This document shows, in pieces, positions 39,834 to 53,687 of a stretch of DNA of 64,000 nucleotides. This DNA is from QHWT01 sp963755695 (GTDB taxonomy: Bacteria > Acidobacteriota > Vicinamibacteria > Vicinamibacterales > 2-12-FULL-66-21). Under the pieces are notes generated by a model. That model saw only the letters and a program-made list of their open reading frames with translations, searched no databases and was not told where the DNA came from. Position 1 is the stretch's first letter; each line of letters starts with the position of its first letter. Made by a program: the position numbers and the translations under genes. The DNA is taken from contig CAVWLB010000008.1 in the NCBI GenBank assembly GCA_963755695.1, forward strand, positions 682,001 through 746,000, read 5' to 3'.

Positions 39834-39855
39834 GCCAGATCAACACATCTACTGA

Positions 39856-42516
<2,661 letters not shown>

Positions 42517-42579
42517 AGCTCCCTTCTTGCCGCTGCCGTGGAGTGAGGAGCGGCATGGGCGCTTGCTGTTCGTCGGTGC

Positions 42580-42672
42580 CCGATGCGTAGCACGGAGCAC
42601 TTAGCATCAGCACGAAGCACCTGGCACCAGCAGCACCCGGCACGAAGCACCTTGCACCTAGCACCGACACGA
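42580..42672. repeat. Degenerate AGCAC repeat spacer
   Basis: Between gyrB and gyrA, variants of AGCACNNNGCACC repeat about nine times over 90 bases. The unit is unlike those in other spacers. Confidence 0.75.
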
Positions 42673-42676
42673 TCTC

Positions 42677-45169
<2,493 letters not shown>

Positions 45170-45176
45170 AGTGTAG

Positions 45177-45196
45177 GGCGCCTCCGATGAGGTGCC
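45177..45196. terminator. Hairpin between convergent gyrA and pcrA
   Basis: GGCGCCTC (45177-45184) and GAGGTGCC (45189-45196) form an eight-pair stem with one G-U and a CGAT loop, in the 37-base gap between two convergent stops. There is no U-tract on either side, so it is at best a weak bidirectional terminator. Confidence 0.45.
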
Positions 45197-45206
45197 GCGA
45201 TCGGGA

Positions 45207-47483
45207 TCAAGCCGGCTCCAGCTTCGCGAATTTCGCGAGCAGTTTCTTCTGGCCAACCGAGTTGAACCGGACGGTGATCTTGAGGTCGTCGGTGTGCTGC
45301 TCGACCGAGAGCACCGTCCCCACTCCGAACTGCGGGTGGCGAACGCGCAGGCCCGGACGCAGCGCCATCACGCTCTGATCCTCGTCCTCGTAGGAATAGG
45401 GCGGTCCCTCCTCGCGGAACTTTGCGCCCTTGCCCTTGCGACCGTACGGGTTCGTCCTGAACTCGTAGTGCGCATGCGAGAAGCTGCTTTGATAAGTCGA
45501 CGAGTACGCCGGGGCGATGCGCTCGATGAGTTCGCCGGGAATCTCGTCGAGGAAACGTGACGGTTGGGTCGACTGGTATTCGCCGAACACCCGGCGGCGC
45601 GCGGCGCCCGTGAGGATCAGCCGCGATTCCGCCCGCGTCATGCCGACGTAGCACAGACGGCGCTCCTCCTCGAGCTCGTCTTCGTCCTCGGCCGATCGCG
45701 AGTGCGGAAACAGTCCTTCCTCCATGCCGGCGATGACCACGACCGGGAATTCGAGCCCTTTCGCCGCGTGCATCGTCATCATCCAGACCTTCGCTTCGCG
45801 CGTGCCGGATTCCTCGTCTGCTTCTGACAGGAGCGACAGGCGATCGACGAATCCCCCGATGGAGGCCTCGGGTTCACGGGTCTCGTACTCTTTCGCCGCG
45901 GACGCAAGCTCCATCAGGTTTTCAATCCGCTCGTTGGCTTCCTCGGTGTTTTCCTCGCGCAGATCGTTGAGATAGCCGCTGTGATCGAGCATCTTGCCGA
46001 TCGTCGTGTAGACGGAATCGGTTCGGGCGATCGCGGCAAGACCGACGATGAGATCCCGGAAGGCGCGCAACGAGGCGACAGCGCGGTTCGGCAGCTTGTT
46101 CCCGTCGACCGCGTAAACGAGGCGGGCCCAGAGGGATCGCGCTGAGCTGACTTCCGCGAGGCCAGCAGCCAACAGCGGCGGCGCGTCCGCAACCACCGCC
46201 TCGGGATCGATCGCCTGAAGCGAATCCATCAGTCCCTTGCCGATTCCACGCGCCGGGACGTTGATCACCCGCCGCAAGCTGACATCGTCGTGCGGATTGA
46301 TGATCAGCTTGAGATAGGCCAGCGCGTCCTTGATCTCCTTGCGCTCGTAGAACCGGACGCCGCCGATGATCTTGTAGGGGATGCTTTCGCGCATCAGCGA
46401 GTCTTCAATCGCACGCGACTGGGCGTTGGTGCGATAGAGGACCGCCATCATCGTGTCGATGTCTTCGGCGCGAGCCTGCTTGATCGAACGGGTGATGAAG
46501 TCGGCTTCTTCGAGCTCGTCGCCGCCGCGGAAGTAGACGATCTTCTTGCCGCCCTTGCGATCGGTCCAGAGGCGCTTGTCCTTGCGATTGCGATTCTGCT
46601 GGATGACCGCGGTCGCCGCGTCGAGGATGACCTGCGTGGAACGGTAGTTCTGCTCGAGCCGCACGATCCGAGCGTCGCCGAAGTCGTTTTCGAAATCGAG
46701 AATGTTACGCAGGTCGGCGCCGCGCCACTTGTAGATTGACTGATCCGGATCGCCGACCACCGCGAGGTTGCGGTGAATCTCCGCGAGCCGTTTGATCAGC
46801 AGGTACTGCGGCCGATTGGTGTCCTGATACTCGTCGACCATCACGTACTTGAACTTGCGCGCGTAGCGCTCTCGGACCTGCGGCGACTTCTCGAACAGCT
46901 CCACGGTCTTGAGCAGGAGATCGTCGAAATCGAGCGCGTTGCTGTCGGTGAGCGCCCGGAGGTACTTCTCGTAGATCTTCGCGATCTGCTCGTCGCGCAG
47001 GTTCCACGCGCCGCGCAGCGCGTCGGGACCCTCCATTCGGTTCTTACAGTGGCTGATGCGCGACAACGCCTGGCGCGGCGGCACCAGCTTGTCGTCGATG
47101 CCGAGCTCGCGCTCGGCCTGCTTCACGACCGCGACCTGGTCCGACGAGTCGTAAATCACGAAATCGCGCGACAAGCCGATGTTCGGCGCTTCACGCCGGA
47201 GCAGCCGCGCGCACAACGAGTGAAACGTCGACAACCACACCCCGTTGCACTCCTCGCCGAGGACCGATTCGACCCGCTCACGCATCTCGCCCGCGGCCTT
47301 GTTGGTGAACGTCACCGCGAGGACCTCATCCGGCCTGGCGTGGCCATCGCCGATGAGATAAGCGATGCGATAGGTGATGACGCGTGTCTTACCCGAGCCC
47401 GCGCCGGCGAGAATCAGGAGCGGACCGTCAATCTGCAGTACAGCCTCACGCTGTTCGGGGTTGAGCTTGTCGAGGAAGTTCAT
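45207..47483 (-). CDS. pcrA: UvrD/PcrA-type DNA helicase
   Basis: A 758-residue superfamily I helicase from ATG 47483 (MNFLDKLNPEQREAVLQIDG). Motifs: LILAGAGSGKTRVITYRIAY, VTFTNKAAGEMRERV, MVDEYQDTNRPQYLLIKRLA, VVGDPDQSIYKWRGAD, FITRSIKQ, and MTMHAAKGLEFPVVVIAGME. The C-terminal tail has the PcrA-like GLRVRHPQFGVGTVLSVEQH polymerase-binding segment. It acts in nucleotide excision repair and recombination control. The frame is intact. Confidence 0.95.
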   Translation of the reverse strand: MNFLDKLNPEQREAVLQIDGPLLILAGAGSGKTRVITYRIAYLIGDGHARPDEVLAVTFTNKAAGEMRERVESVLGEECNGVWLSTFHSLCARLLRREAPNIGLSRDFVIYDSSDQVAVVKQAERELGIDDKLVPPRQALSRISHCKNRMEGPDALRGAWNLRDEQIAKIYEKYLRALTDSNALDFDDLLLKTVELFEKSPQVRERYARKFKYVMVDEYQDTNRPQYLLIKRLAEIHRNLAVVGDPDQSIYKWRGADLRNILDFENDFGDARIVRLEQNYRSTQVILDAATAVIQQNRNRKDKRLWTDRKGGKKIVYFRGGDELEEADFITRSIKQARAEDIDTMMAVLYRTNAQSRAIEDSLMRESIPYKIIGGVRFYERKEIKDALAYLKLIINPHDDVSLRRVINVPARGIGKGLMDSLQAIDPEAVVADAPPLLAAGLAEVSSARSLWARLVYAVDGNKLPNRAVASLRAFRDLIVGLAAIARTDSVYTTIGKMLDHSGYLNDLREENTEEANERIENLMELASAAKEYETREPEASIGGFVDRLSLLSEADEESGTREAKVWMMTMHAAKGLEFPVVVIAGMEEGLFPHSRSAEDEDELEEERRLCYVGMTRAESRLILTGAARRRVFGEYQSTQPSRFLDEIPGELIERIAPAYSSTYQSSFSHAHYEFRTNPYGRKGKGAKFREEGPPYSYEDEDQSVMALRPGLRVRHPQFGVGTVLSVEQHTDDLKITVRFNSVGQKKLLAKFAKLEPA

Positions 47484-47499
47484 CGGGGGAGAGTTGATT

Positions 47500-47565
47500 A
47501 TAACAAGGGCGCGGTGCCGAGGGGCGAGAGGCGAAGGCGAGGGGCGGGGAGCGGGCGCACGAGAG
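47500..47565. repeat. Degenerate GAGGGGCGAG repeat spacer
   Basis: Upstream of pcrA, GAGGGGCGAG, GAGGCGAAG and GAGGGGCGGG variants run for about 50 bases. It uses the same unit family as the spacers at 18934 and 48150. Confidence 0.7.
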
Positions 47566-47571
47566 CATCGC

Positions 47572-47997
47572 TTACGTGAAGAGGCAGAAGACAAGAGCCG
47601 CGAAGAGGAACCAACCCGAAACAGAAAGGCCTAGCCGTCGCCGACGATCGCGACGAAGGCCATACAGAAGTTTTTGTAGACGATCGAGTCCAACCTGGAG
47701 ATCACGCGCAGCGTGTGGCGCAACGAATCCCAACCGCAACGCGATCTCCAGTTGCGTTTCCAGCTCACGCGACGATCCGATCGCTATCGAGATGTGATGA
47801 AGGCTCCACTTGGTCATACCGACCGCTTGCCCTTCCGCGACATTCGATGGCACCGAAACCGACGCCCGCCGCATTTGTGACACGAGTCCGTAACGCTCGC
47901 CATCTGGGAAATCTGCGGTGAGGCGATACGTGAGTTCGACGATATCCATGCCGACTCGCCACACGTCAAGGTCGCGGAAGTTGGTAATTGCACTCAT
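47572..47997 (-). CDS. Four-helix-bundle protein (S23/IVS family)
   Basis: A 141-residue protein: NFRDLDVWRVGMDIVELTYR, FPDGERYGLVSQMRRASVSV, PSNVAEGQAVGMTKWSLHHI, ELETQLEIALRLGF, and LQKLLYGLRR. This is the family first seen in 23S rRNA intervening sequences and now known as free-standing helical bundles of unclear role. The last 25 residues are hydrophobic and atypical and may read into the spacer. No rRNA gene is near. Confidence 0.8.
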   Translation of the reverse strand: MSAITNFRDLDVWRVGMDIVELTYRLTADFPDGERYGLVSQMRRASVSVPSNVAEGQAVGMTKWSLHHISIAIGSSRELETQLEIALRLGFVAPHAARDLQVGLDRLQKLLYGLRRDRRRRLGLSVSGWFLFAALVFCLFT

Positions 47998-48144
47998 GGA
48001 ATCCTCTCGTGTACGAGGTTTCCGCCACCATCACGTTTCTTTCGCGGGAACTCTGACAATGAACGGACGGTGCCTCCGGCCGAGGCAAGACTTCGGCCGG
48101 GGCGAGGAGTCAGTCTGAGTCGTCACACTTGAGCCTGAATACTT

Positions 48145-48255
48145 CAGGCTTTCCGGCGGGCCGCTCTCGCCCCTCGCTCCTAGCCCTCGCTCGCCCCTCG
48201 CCCCTGGCTTCTCGCCGCTCGCTCCTCGCCGCTCGCCCCTCGCCCCTCGTGTTAC
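48145..48255. repeat. Degenerate CGCCCCTCG repeat spacer upstream of leuC
   Basis: About 100 bases of CTCGCCCCTCG, CTCGCTCCTCG and CTCGCCGCTCG variants, the complement of the GAGGGGCGAG family. It ends 16 bases before leuC and probably lies in its leader. Confidence 0.75.
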
Positions 48256-48270
48256 GATCACCGCTTCGCC

Positions 48271-49668
48271 ATGGGCAAGACACTCCTCAGCAAGGTCTGG
48301 GACGCGCACAGTGTGCGGCGGCTCCCGAACGGCCAGATACAGCTGTTCATCGGGCTCCATCTGATCCACGAGGTCACCAGCCCGCAGGCATTCGACATGC
48401 TGCGCGCCCGCGGTGCGCGGGTGGCATTTCCCGAGCGGACGGTCGCGACCGTCGATCACATTGTCCCGACGCGCGACCAGCGCCGGCCGTTTCTCGACGT
48501 GATGGCCGAGCAGATGCTGTCGTCGCTGGAGCACAATTGCCGGGAACACGGGATCCCGCTGCTCGATCTGTCGAGCGGGCACCAGGGGATCGTCCACGTG
48601 ATCGGCCCGGAGCTCGGGCTCACGCAGCCGGGCATGACCATCGCCTGTGGCGACAGTCATACGTCGACGCATGGCGCCTTCGGCGCGATTGCCTTCGGCA
48701 TCGGAACCTCGCAGGTGCGCGACGTGCTCGCGTCGCAGTCGCTGGCGATGGGTCCGTTGAAGGTGCGGCGGATTGCCGTGCGCGGCCGCCTCGCGCACGG
48801 CGTCTACGCGAAGGACGTGATCCTCGAGATCATCCGCCGGCTTGGCGTCAACGGTGGTGCCGGCTATGCGTACGAGTACGGCGGCGACACCATCGAACGG
48901 ATGTCGATGGACGAGCGGATGACCATGTGCAACATGTCGATCGAAGGGGGCGCGCGGGTCGGTTACGTCAACCCCGACCAGACGACCTTCAAGTACATCC
49001 GCGGGCGGCAATTCGCGCCGGGCGGCGACGACTTCGAGCGGGCGTGCCGCTGGTGGACGTCGATCGCCTCGGATCGTGATGCGGCGTACGACGACGAGGT
49101 GATCCTCGACGCCCCGGCGATTCAACCCAACGTCACGTGGGGGATCAATCCTGGTCAGTCGATTCCGGTTGGCGAGCGCATTCCCGTGTCGAGCGACGAA
49201 GAGGCGCTGGCGTTCATGGGCTTCCGCGCCGGTCAGCCGCTGAAGGGAACGAAGATCGACGTGGCGTTTGTGGGCTCGTGCACCAACGGACGGTTGTCCG
49301 ACCTGCAGGAAGCGGCCCGGATTATTCGCGGACACCGCGTGGCCCCCCACGTGAAGGCGCTCGTCGTCCCCGGTTCACAGGCCGTTCGCGCTGCCGCGGA
49401 GCGAGAGGGGCTCGACCGCGTCTTCACCGAGGCCGGCTTCGAATGGCGGGGCGCCGGCTGCTCGATGTGTCTGGCGATGAACCCGGATCGGCTCGAAGGC
49501 CGCCAGGTCTGTGCGTCGTCATCGAATCGGAATTTCAAGGGACGGCAGGGAAGTCCGACCGGGCGCACGCTGTTGATGAGTCCTGCGATGGTTGCCGCCG
49601 CCGCCGTCGCCGGCGAAATCGTGGACGTTCGCGAGTTCGTGACCGCGGAGGCGACTCTTGGCCGTTGA
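48271..49668 (+). CDS. leuC: 3-isopropylmalate dehydratase large subunit
   Basis: A 465-residue aconitase-family protein: GKTLLSKVWDAHSV, CGDSHTSTHGAFGAIAFGIG, VGSCTNGRLSDLQEAARIIR with the first cluster Cys, and GAGCSMCLAMNPDRL with the CxxC that completes the 4Fe-4S site. It interconverts 2- and 3-isopropylmalate in leucine synthesis. The 3' end overlaps leuD by 11 bases. The frame is intact. Confidence 0.95.
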   Translation: MGKTLLSKVWDAHSVRRLPNGQIQLFIGLHLIHEVTSPQAFDMLRARGARVAFPERTVATVDHIVPTRDQRRPFLDVMAEQMLSSLEHNCREHGIPLLDLSSGHQGIVHVIGPELGLTQPGMTIACGDSHTSTHGAFGAIAFGIGTSQVRDVLASQSLAMGPLKVRRIAVRGRLAHGVYAKDVILEIIRRLGVNGGAGYAYEYGGDTIERMSMDERMTMCNMSIEGGARVGYVNPDQTTFKYIRGRQFAPGGDDFERACRWWTSIASDRDAAYDDEVILDAPAIQPNVTWGINPGQSIPVGERIPVSSDEEALAFMGFRAGQPLKGTKIDVAFVGSCTNGRLSDLQEAARIIRGHRVAPHVKALVVPGSQAVRAAAEREGLDRVFTEAGFEWRGAGCSMCLAMNPDRLEGRQVCASSSNRNFKGRQGSPTGRTLLMSPAMVAAAAVAGEIVDVREFVTAEATLGR

Positions 49669-50269
49669 GCGCATCCAGCAGATCCGCGGCACCGCACTGC
49701 CATTCCGCGGCGACGACATCGACACCGATCGGATCATTCCGGCGCGGTTCCTCAAGTCGGTGTCGTTCGAGGGTCTCGAGCAGCACCTGTTCGAAGACGA
49801 TCGTCGCGAAGCAGACGCGCAGGGAAAGACGACCCACCCGTTGTCGAACCCGGCTTACGCGCAAGCCTCGATCATGTTGGTGAACGCCAATTTCGGATGT
49901 GGATCGTCCCGCGAGCACGCGCCGCAGGCGATTCGCCGCCGCGGCATTCGCGTCGTGCTCGGGCAGTCGTTCTCCGAGATCTTCTTCGGCAATTCCGTGG
50001 CCCTCGGGATGCCGTGTCCAACCGCGTCGCGTGAGACCCTGCACGCGTTGATGCAGATGGCTGAAGCGGATCCGTCGACCGAGCTCACCATCGATCTCGA
50101 CAAGATGCGCGTGAGCGCGGCCGGCCGTGAGTTCGAGATGGCGCTTCCCGCCGGAGCACGCGAGGCCTTCCTCGTCGGCAGCTGGGACGCGACCGGATTG
50201 CTGCTCGAGAATTTCGAGCAGGTCAGGTCGGTTGCCGCGAGGCTGCCTTACGTCACTGCAAATTGGTGA
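49658..50269 (+). CDS. leuD: 3-isopropylmalate dehydratase small subunit
   Basis: A 203-residue swivel-domain subunit: GTALPFRGDDIDTDRIIPAR, FGCGSSREHAPQAIRRRGIR and FGNSVALGMPCPT. It completes the LeuCD enzyme. A GTG or ATG choice is not critical; ATG 49658 lies within the leuC end. The frame is intact. Confidence 0.95.
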   Translation: MAVERIQQIRGTALPFRGDDIDTDRIIPARFLKSVSFEGLEQHLFEDDRREADAQGKTTHPLSNPAYAQASIMLVNANFGCGSSREHAPQAIRRRGIRVVLGQSFSEIFFGNSVALGMPCPTASRETLHALMQMAEADPSTELTIDLDKMRVSAAGREFEMALPAGAREAFLVGSWDATGLLLENFEQVRSVAARLPYVTANW

Positions 50270-50309
50270 CCGCGGTACGTCTTCCGGCTTCTGTCTTTTC
50301 GGTTTAGGG

Positions 50310-51194
50310 TCAGTGCTTTTCCGGGGCCTTCACGACCTCCAGGAACGCGTCGGCAGCCCGGCTTCGCTCGCCCGTCTTCCTGAACACGAGACGCACCTGC
50401 CTCGTCGCGCCGAGCTCGGGGACTCTGGTTGCGGCCAGGCTGCCTCGCGAAATCTCCGTCAGCGCGCATCGGCGGGGCAGGAGCGCGACGCCGATCCCCA
50501 TTTCAACGGCTCGCTTGATGCCATCGAGGCTCGGCAGCGAGATCTGGATGTTGATCGCAGTTCGCCGGCGCTCGTACGCGCGAAGCACCCGATCGCGCGT
50601 CGGCGAAGGATCGTTGTGCGCGATCACCGGTTCGCGGCCGACTTCCTCGAGCGTCACGTGGCGCTTGATGGCAAGTGGATGATTCGGGGTGGTCAACAGC
50701 ACGATTTCGTCAGTTCCGAGATGGACGGTTTGAATGCCGCGATCCGCGGGCTGAAACGTCAGCACCCCGAAATCGATCGACCGGTCCAGGACCGCCGCCG
50801 ACATCTGACGCGACGAGACGCGCCGGACCTCGAAGGCCACGCCAGGGTGTAAGGCGGAGAACCGCTCGATATGGGGCAGCAGGCTGTGGACCGCCGCTTC
50901 GTTTGCGCCAACGATGACCCGTCCCTTGCGCACCTCCTGCAGCTCCCGGACGGCGACCTGGGCTTCGGCGGCGAGTCCGAGCAGGCGCTGCGCGTAGTCC
51001 TGCAGCAGACGACCGGCCTCGGTGAGTGTTCCATCTCGAGACGATCGGTCGAACAGACGCTCGCCGAGCTCTTCCTCGACGCGGCGAACGGCCTGGCTGA
51101 TTGCCGGCTGGGTCCGGTGAAGCCTCCGGGCGGCCGCCGAAAAGCTCCGTTCCGAGGCAACCGCCAAAAAGGCTGCCAAATCTGGCAACTGCAT
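50310..51194 (-). CDS. LysR-family transcriptional regulator
   Basis: About 294 residues from ATG 51194. N-terminal winged HTH: LPDLAAFLAVASERSFSAAA and RRLHRTQPAISQAVRRVEEE. The C-terminal part is the periplasmic-binding-like effector domain. It lies between leuD (convergent) and leuA (divergent), so regulation of the leucine genes is plausible but not shown. The closest features are those of general LTTRs. A TTG two codons upstream is an alternative start. Confidence 0.88.
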   Translation of the reverse strand: MQLPDLAAFLAVASERSFSAAARRLHRTQPAISQAVRRVEEELGERLFDRSSRDGTLTEAGRLLQDYAQRLLGLAAEAQVAVRELQEVRKGRVIVGANEAAVHSLLPHIERFSALHPGVAFEVRRVSSRQMSAAVLDRSIDFGVLTFQPADRGIQTVHLGTDEIVLLTTPNHPLAIKRHVTLEEVGREPVIAHNDPSPTRDRVLRAYERRRTAINIQISLPSLDGIKRAVEMGIGVALLPRRCALTEISRGSLAATRVPELGATRQVRLVFRKTGERSRAADAFLEVVKAPEKH

Positions 51195-51273
51195 AAGCAA
51201 CCATAATATAATCCAAATAAATATAAACTGGACTTAGGTCCCTCGGCCGGGTACAAGGGATCCAGGAGGCTCC
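51195..51273. promoter_or_regulatory. Divergent lysR-leuA promoter region
   Basis: A 79-base gap with a markedly AT-rich stretch at 51201-51227, including TATAAA at 51222-51227, within otherwise GC-rich DNA. A strong ribosome site AGGAGG (51264-51269) precedes the leuA ATG. The AT-rich core probably holds both promoters and LysR-type operator half-sites. Confidence 0.5.
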
Positions 51274-52524
51274 ATGTCTGCTGACAGGCTGACGGTATTC
51301 GACACGACATTGCGCGACGGAGAGCAGGCGCCGGGCTTTTCGCTGCGCATCGACGAGAAGTTGAAGCTGGCCCATCAGTTGACAGCGCTTGGAGTCGACG
51401 TGATCGAAGCGGGATTCCCGATTGCGTCCGACGCGGATGCCGAAGCGGTACGGATGGTGTCGACCCACGTCCGTGGTCCTGTCGTGGCGGCGCTCGCGCG
51501 GTGCAGCGAGAAGGACATCGAGCGTGCCGCGTGGGCTCTCTCGCCCGCCCCCCGCCGCCGGATTCACGTCTTTCTCGCGACCTCGGATCTGCACCTGGAG
51601 CGCAAGCTGCGCATGACGCGCGACGAGTGTCTCCGCACGGCCATGTCCGCGGTCCGCCTGGCGCGTCAGTTCACCGACGACGTGCAGTTTTCGGCGGAGG
51701 ATGCGACGCGGAGCGATCCCGAGTTCCTGTGGCGGGTCGTCGAAGCGGTGATTCAGTCGGGCGCGAAGACGATCAATCTTCCGGATACCGTCGGTTATTC
51801 GACGCCCGACGAGATCAAGGACTTCTTCACCGCGATTCTCAATCGCGTGCCCAGCTCCGACCAGGTGATCTTCAGCACCCACTGCCACGACGACCTCGGG
51901 CTGGCGGTCGCGAATTCCCTGGCCGCGGTCACCGCCGGCGTCCGCCAGGTGGAGTGCACGATCAACGGCATCGGTGAACGCGCCGGCAACGCCTCGCTTG
52001 AGGAGATCGTGATGGCGACGCGGGTGCGTGAAGATCGCCTGCCGTATCGCACCAACATCAACACCCGTGAGATTTACGCGGCCAGCCAGCTGCTCACGGC
52101 GCTCACCGGCGAAGGCGTGCAGGCGAACAAGGCGATCGTCGGCCGCAACGCATTCGCGCACGAAGCGGGCATTCATCAGGACGGCATGCTCAAGGATCGC
52201 CGTACCTACGAAATCATGCGCCCCGAGGAAGTGGGTGTCCCGCAGGCCACGCTGGTTCTCGGCAAGCACTCCGGGCGGCACGCCGTGCAGCGCCGATGCG
52301 AGCAGATCGGCTACACCCTCGAACGGCGCGATCTGGATCAGGTCTATCGCGCCGTCATTGCGCACGCGGATCGCGAGAAGGTGGTGAGCGATCGAGATCT
52401 GGCGCAAATCGTCTCCCGCACGCTCGGTACGCCCGCGCCCGCGGCCCCCGCGGCGGCGGCCGCGGCCCCCGCGCAGGATTTCGGGACCACTCCGGCCGAA
52501 TTCGGTTACGGCCACGGAGTGTAG
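51274..52524 (+). CDS. leuA: 2-isopropylmalate synthase lacking the regulatory domain
   Basis: A 416-residue DRE-TIM enzyme: VFDTTLRDGEQAPGFSLRID, INLPDTVGYSTPDEIKDFFT, FSTHCHDDLGLAVANSLAAV (metal-binding HxH), QVECTINGIGERAGNASLEE and GRNAFAHEAGIHQDGMLKD. It condenses acetyl-CoA with 2-oxoisovalerate in leucine synthesis. LeuA is usually over 500 residues with a C-terminal leucine-binding domain; here the protein ends in an Ala/Pro tail after the linker region. It may therefore be insensitive to leucine, or another acyltransferase of the same family; the leu neighbours favour LeuA. Confidence 0.88.
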   Translation: MSADRLTVFDTTLRDGEQAPGFSLRIDEKLKLAHQLTALGVDVIEAGFPIASDADAEAVRMVSTHVRGPVVAALARCSEKDIERAAWALSPAPRRRIHVFLATSDLHLERKLRMTRDECLRTAMSAVRLARQFTDDVQFSAEDATRSDPEFLWRVVEAVIQSGAKTINLPDTVGYSTPDEIKDFFTAILNRVPSSDQVIFSTHCHDDLGLAVANSLAAVTAGVRQVECTINGIGERAGNASLEEIVMATRVREDRLPYRTNINTREIYAASQLLTALTGEGVQANKAIVGRNAFAHEAGIHQDGMLKDRRTYEIMRPEEVGVPQATLVLGKHSGRHAVQRRCEQIGYTLERRDLDQVYRAVIAHADREKVVSDRDLAQIVSRTLGTPAPAAPAAAAAAPAQDFGTTPAEFGYGHGV

Positions 52525-52527
52525 TGC

Positions 52528-52618
52528 GATCGAACCTGGGAACCGAGAACCTTGGAACCAGAACCCGCGGAACACGGGGACCAGGGGAACTCCGGAACCT
52601 TCTCTCGTTTCAAGTGTG
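52528..52618. repeat. Degenerate GGAACC repeat spacer
   Basis: Between leuA and leuB, GAACCTGGGAACC, GAGAACCTTGGAACC, AGAACCCGCGGAAC and similar variants run for about 80 bases. Confidence 0.75.
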
Positions 52619-52619
52619 A

Positions 52620-53675
52620 ATGACGAGCCGCATCGTCGTGCTGCCCGGCGATGGTGTCGGGCCTGAGGTTACCAGCGCGGCGCAGGGCGTGCTCGCGGCA
52701 GTGGCCGGCGCGTTCGGCCATCAGTTCAATTTCGAAACCCATCTGATTGGCGGCGCCGCGATCCGTCGCGATCTGCCGCCGCTTCCCCCGGCCACCATCG
52801 ACGCGTGCCTGTCTGCTGACGCCATTCTGCTCGGCGCGGTTGGCGCGCCGGAATTCGACAGCCGGCCGCCGGGCCAACGGCCCGAATCCGCATTGCTCCA
52901 GATTCGGCAGCGACTCGGGCTCTACGCCAACCTTCGACCGGCCCGGGTGTGGCCGGGCCTCGAGAGCGCGGGACCACTGAAGCCGAACGTCCTCGGCCAG
53001 ACCGACATGCTCGTCGTCCGCGAGTTGACCGGCGGGTTGTATTACGGCGAGCCGCGCGGGATCAGCGCCGAAGGAGACTCGGCGTGGAACACGATGCGGT
53101 ACTCGCGGCACGAGATCGAGCGCATTGCCCGCGTGGCGTTCACCGCGGCGCGGAAACGGCAGAAGCGCGTCACCTCGGTTGACAAGATGAACGTGCTCGA
53201 GACGTCACGACTGTGGAGAACGGTGGTGTCCGAGGTCGCCGCGGAGTACCCGGACGTCGTTCTGGATCACATGCTGGTCGATTCCTGCGCGATGCGGATT
53301 ACGCTGGCGCCCGCGTCGTTCGATGTGATCGTGACCGAGAATCTCTTCGGAGACATCCTGTCCGATGAAGCGGGCGCGGTGGTGGGATCGCTCGGGCTGT
53401 TGCCATCGGCGAGCCTGGGGGACGGGCCGGGTCTGTTCGAGCCGGTGCACGGATCGGCCCCCGATATTGCCGGACTCGACGTCGCCAATCCCATCGGTGC
53501 CGTGCTTTCAGCTGCGATGTTGCTGCGCTACGCGCTGAAGCTGGAGAAGGAAGCGTCGGCCGTGGAAGCGGCGGTCGCGGGCGTGACGGCAGATGGTGAA
53601 TTGACGCGGGACCTTGGCGGCCCCGCGTCATGCAGTCGCCTGGCTCAGGCGATCGTCGCGCGGGTCAAGCGCTAA
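52620..53675 (+). CDS. leuB: 3-isopropylmalate dehydrogenase
   Basis: A 351-residue enzyme: IVVLPGDGVGPEVTSAAQGV, an ARLRPA-like NLRPARVWPGLESAGPLK, VDKMNVLETSRLWRTVV, HMLVDSCAMRI and TENLFGDILSDEAGAVVGSL, with GLFEPVHGSAPDIAG for NAD binding. It oxidatively decarboxylates 3-isopropylmalate. The frame is intact. Confidence 0.96.
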   Translation: MTSRIVVLPGDGVGPEVTSAAQGVLAAVAGAFGHQFNFETHLIGGAAIRRDLPPLPPATIDACLSADAILLGAVGAPEFDSRPPGQRPESALLQIRQRLGLYANLRPARVWPGLESAGPLKPNVLGQTDMLVVRELTGGLYYGEPRGISAEGDSAWNTMRYSRHEIERIARVAFTAARKRQKRVTSVDKMNVLETSRLWRTVVSEVAAEYPDVVLDHMLVDSCAMRITLAPASFDVIVTENLFGDILSDEAGAVVGSLGLLPSASLGDGPGLFEPVHGSAPDIAGLDVANPIGAVLSAAMLLRYALKLEKEASAVEAAVAGVTADGELTRDLGGPASCSRLAQAIVARVKR

Positions 53676-53687
53676 GGCGGATCCGGA

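Noticed and set aside
47572..47997. 23S rRNA intervening sequence marking a nearby rRNA operon
   Set aside because: The protein family is also common as free-standing genes, and no rRNA sequence is seen around it.
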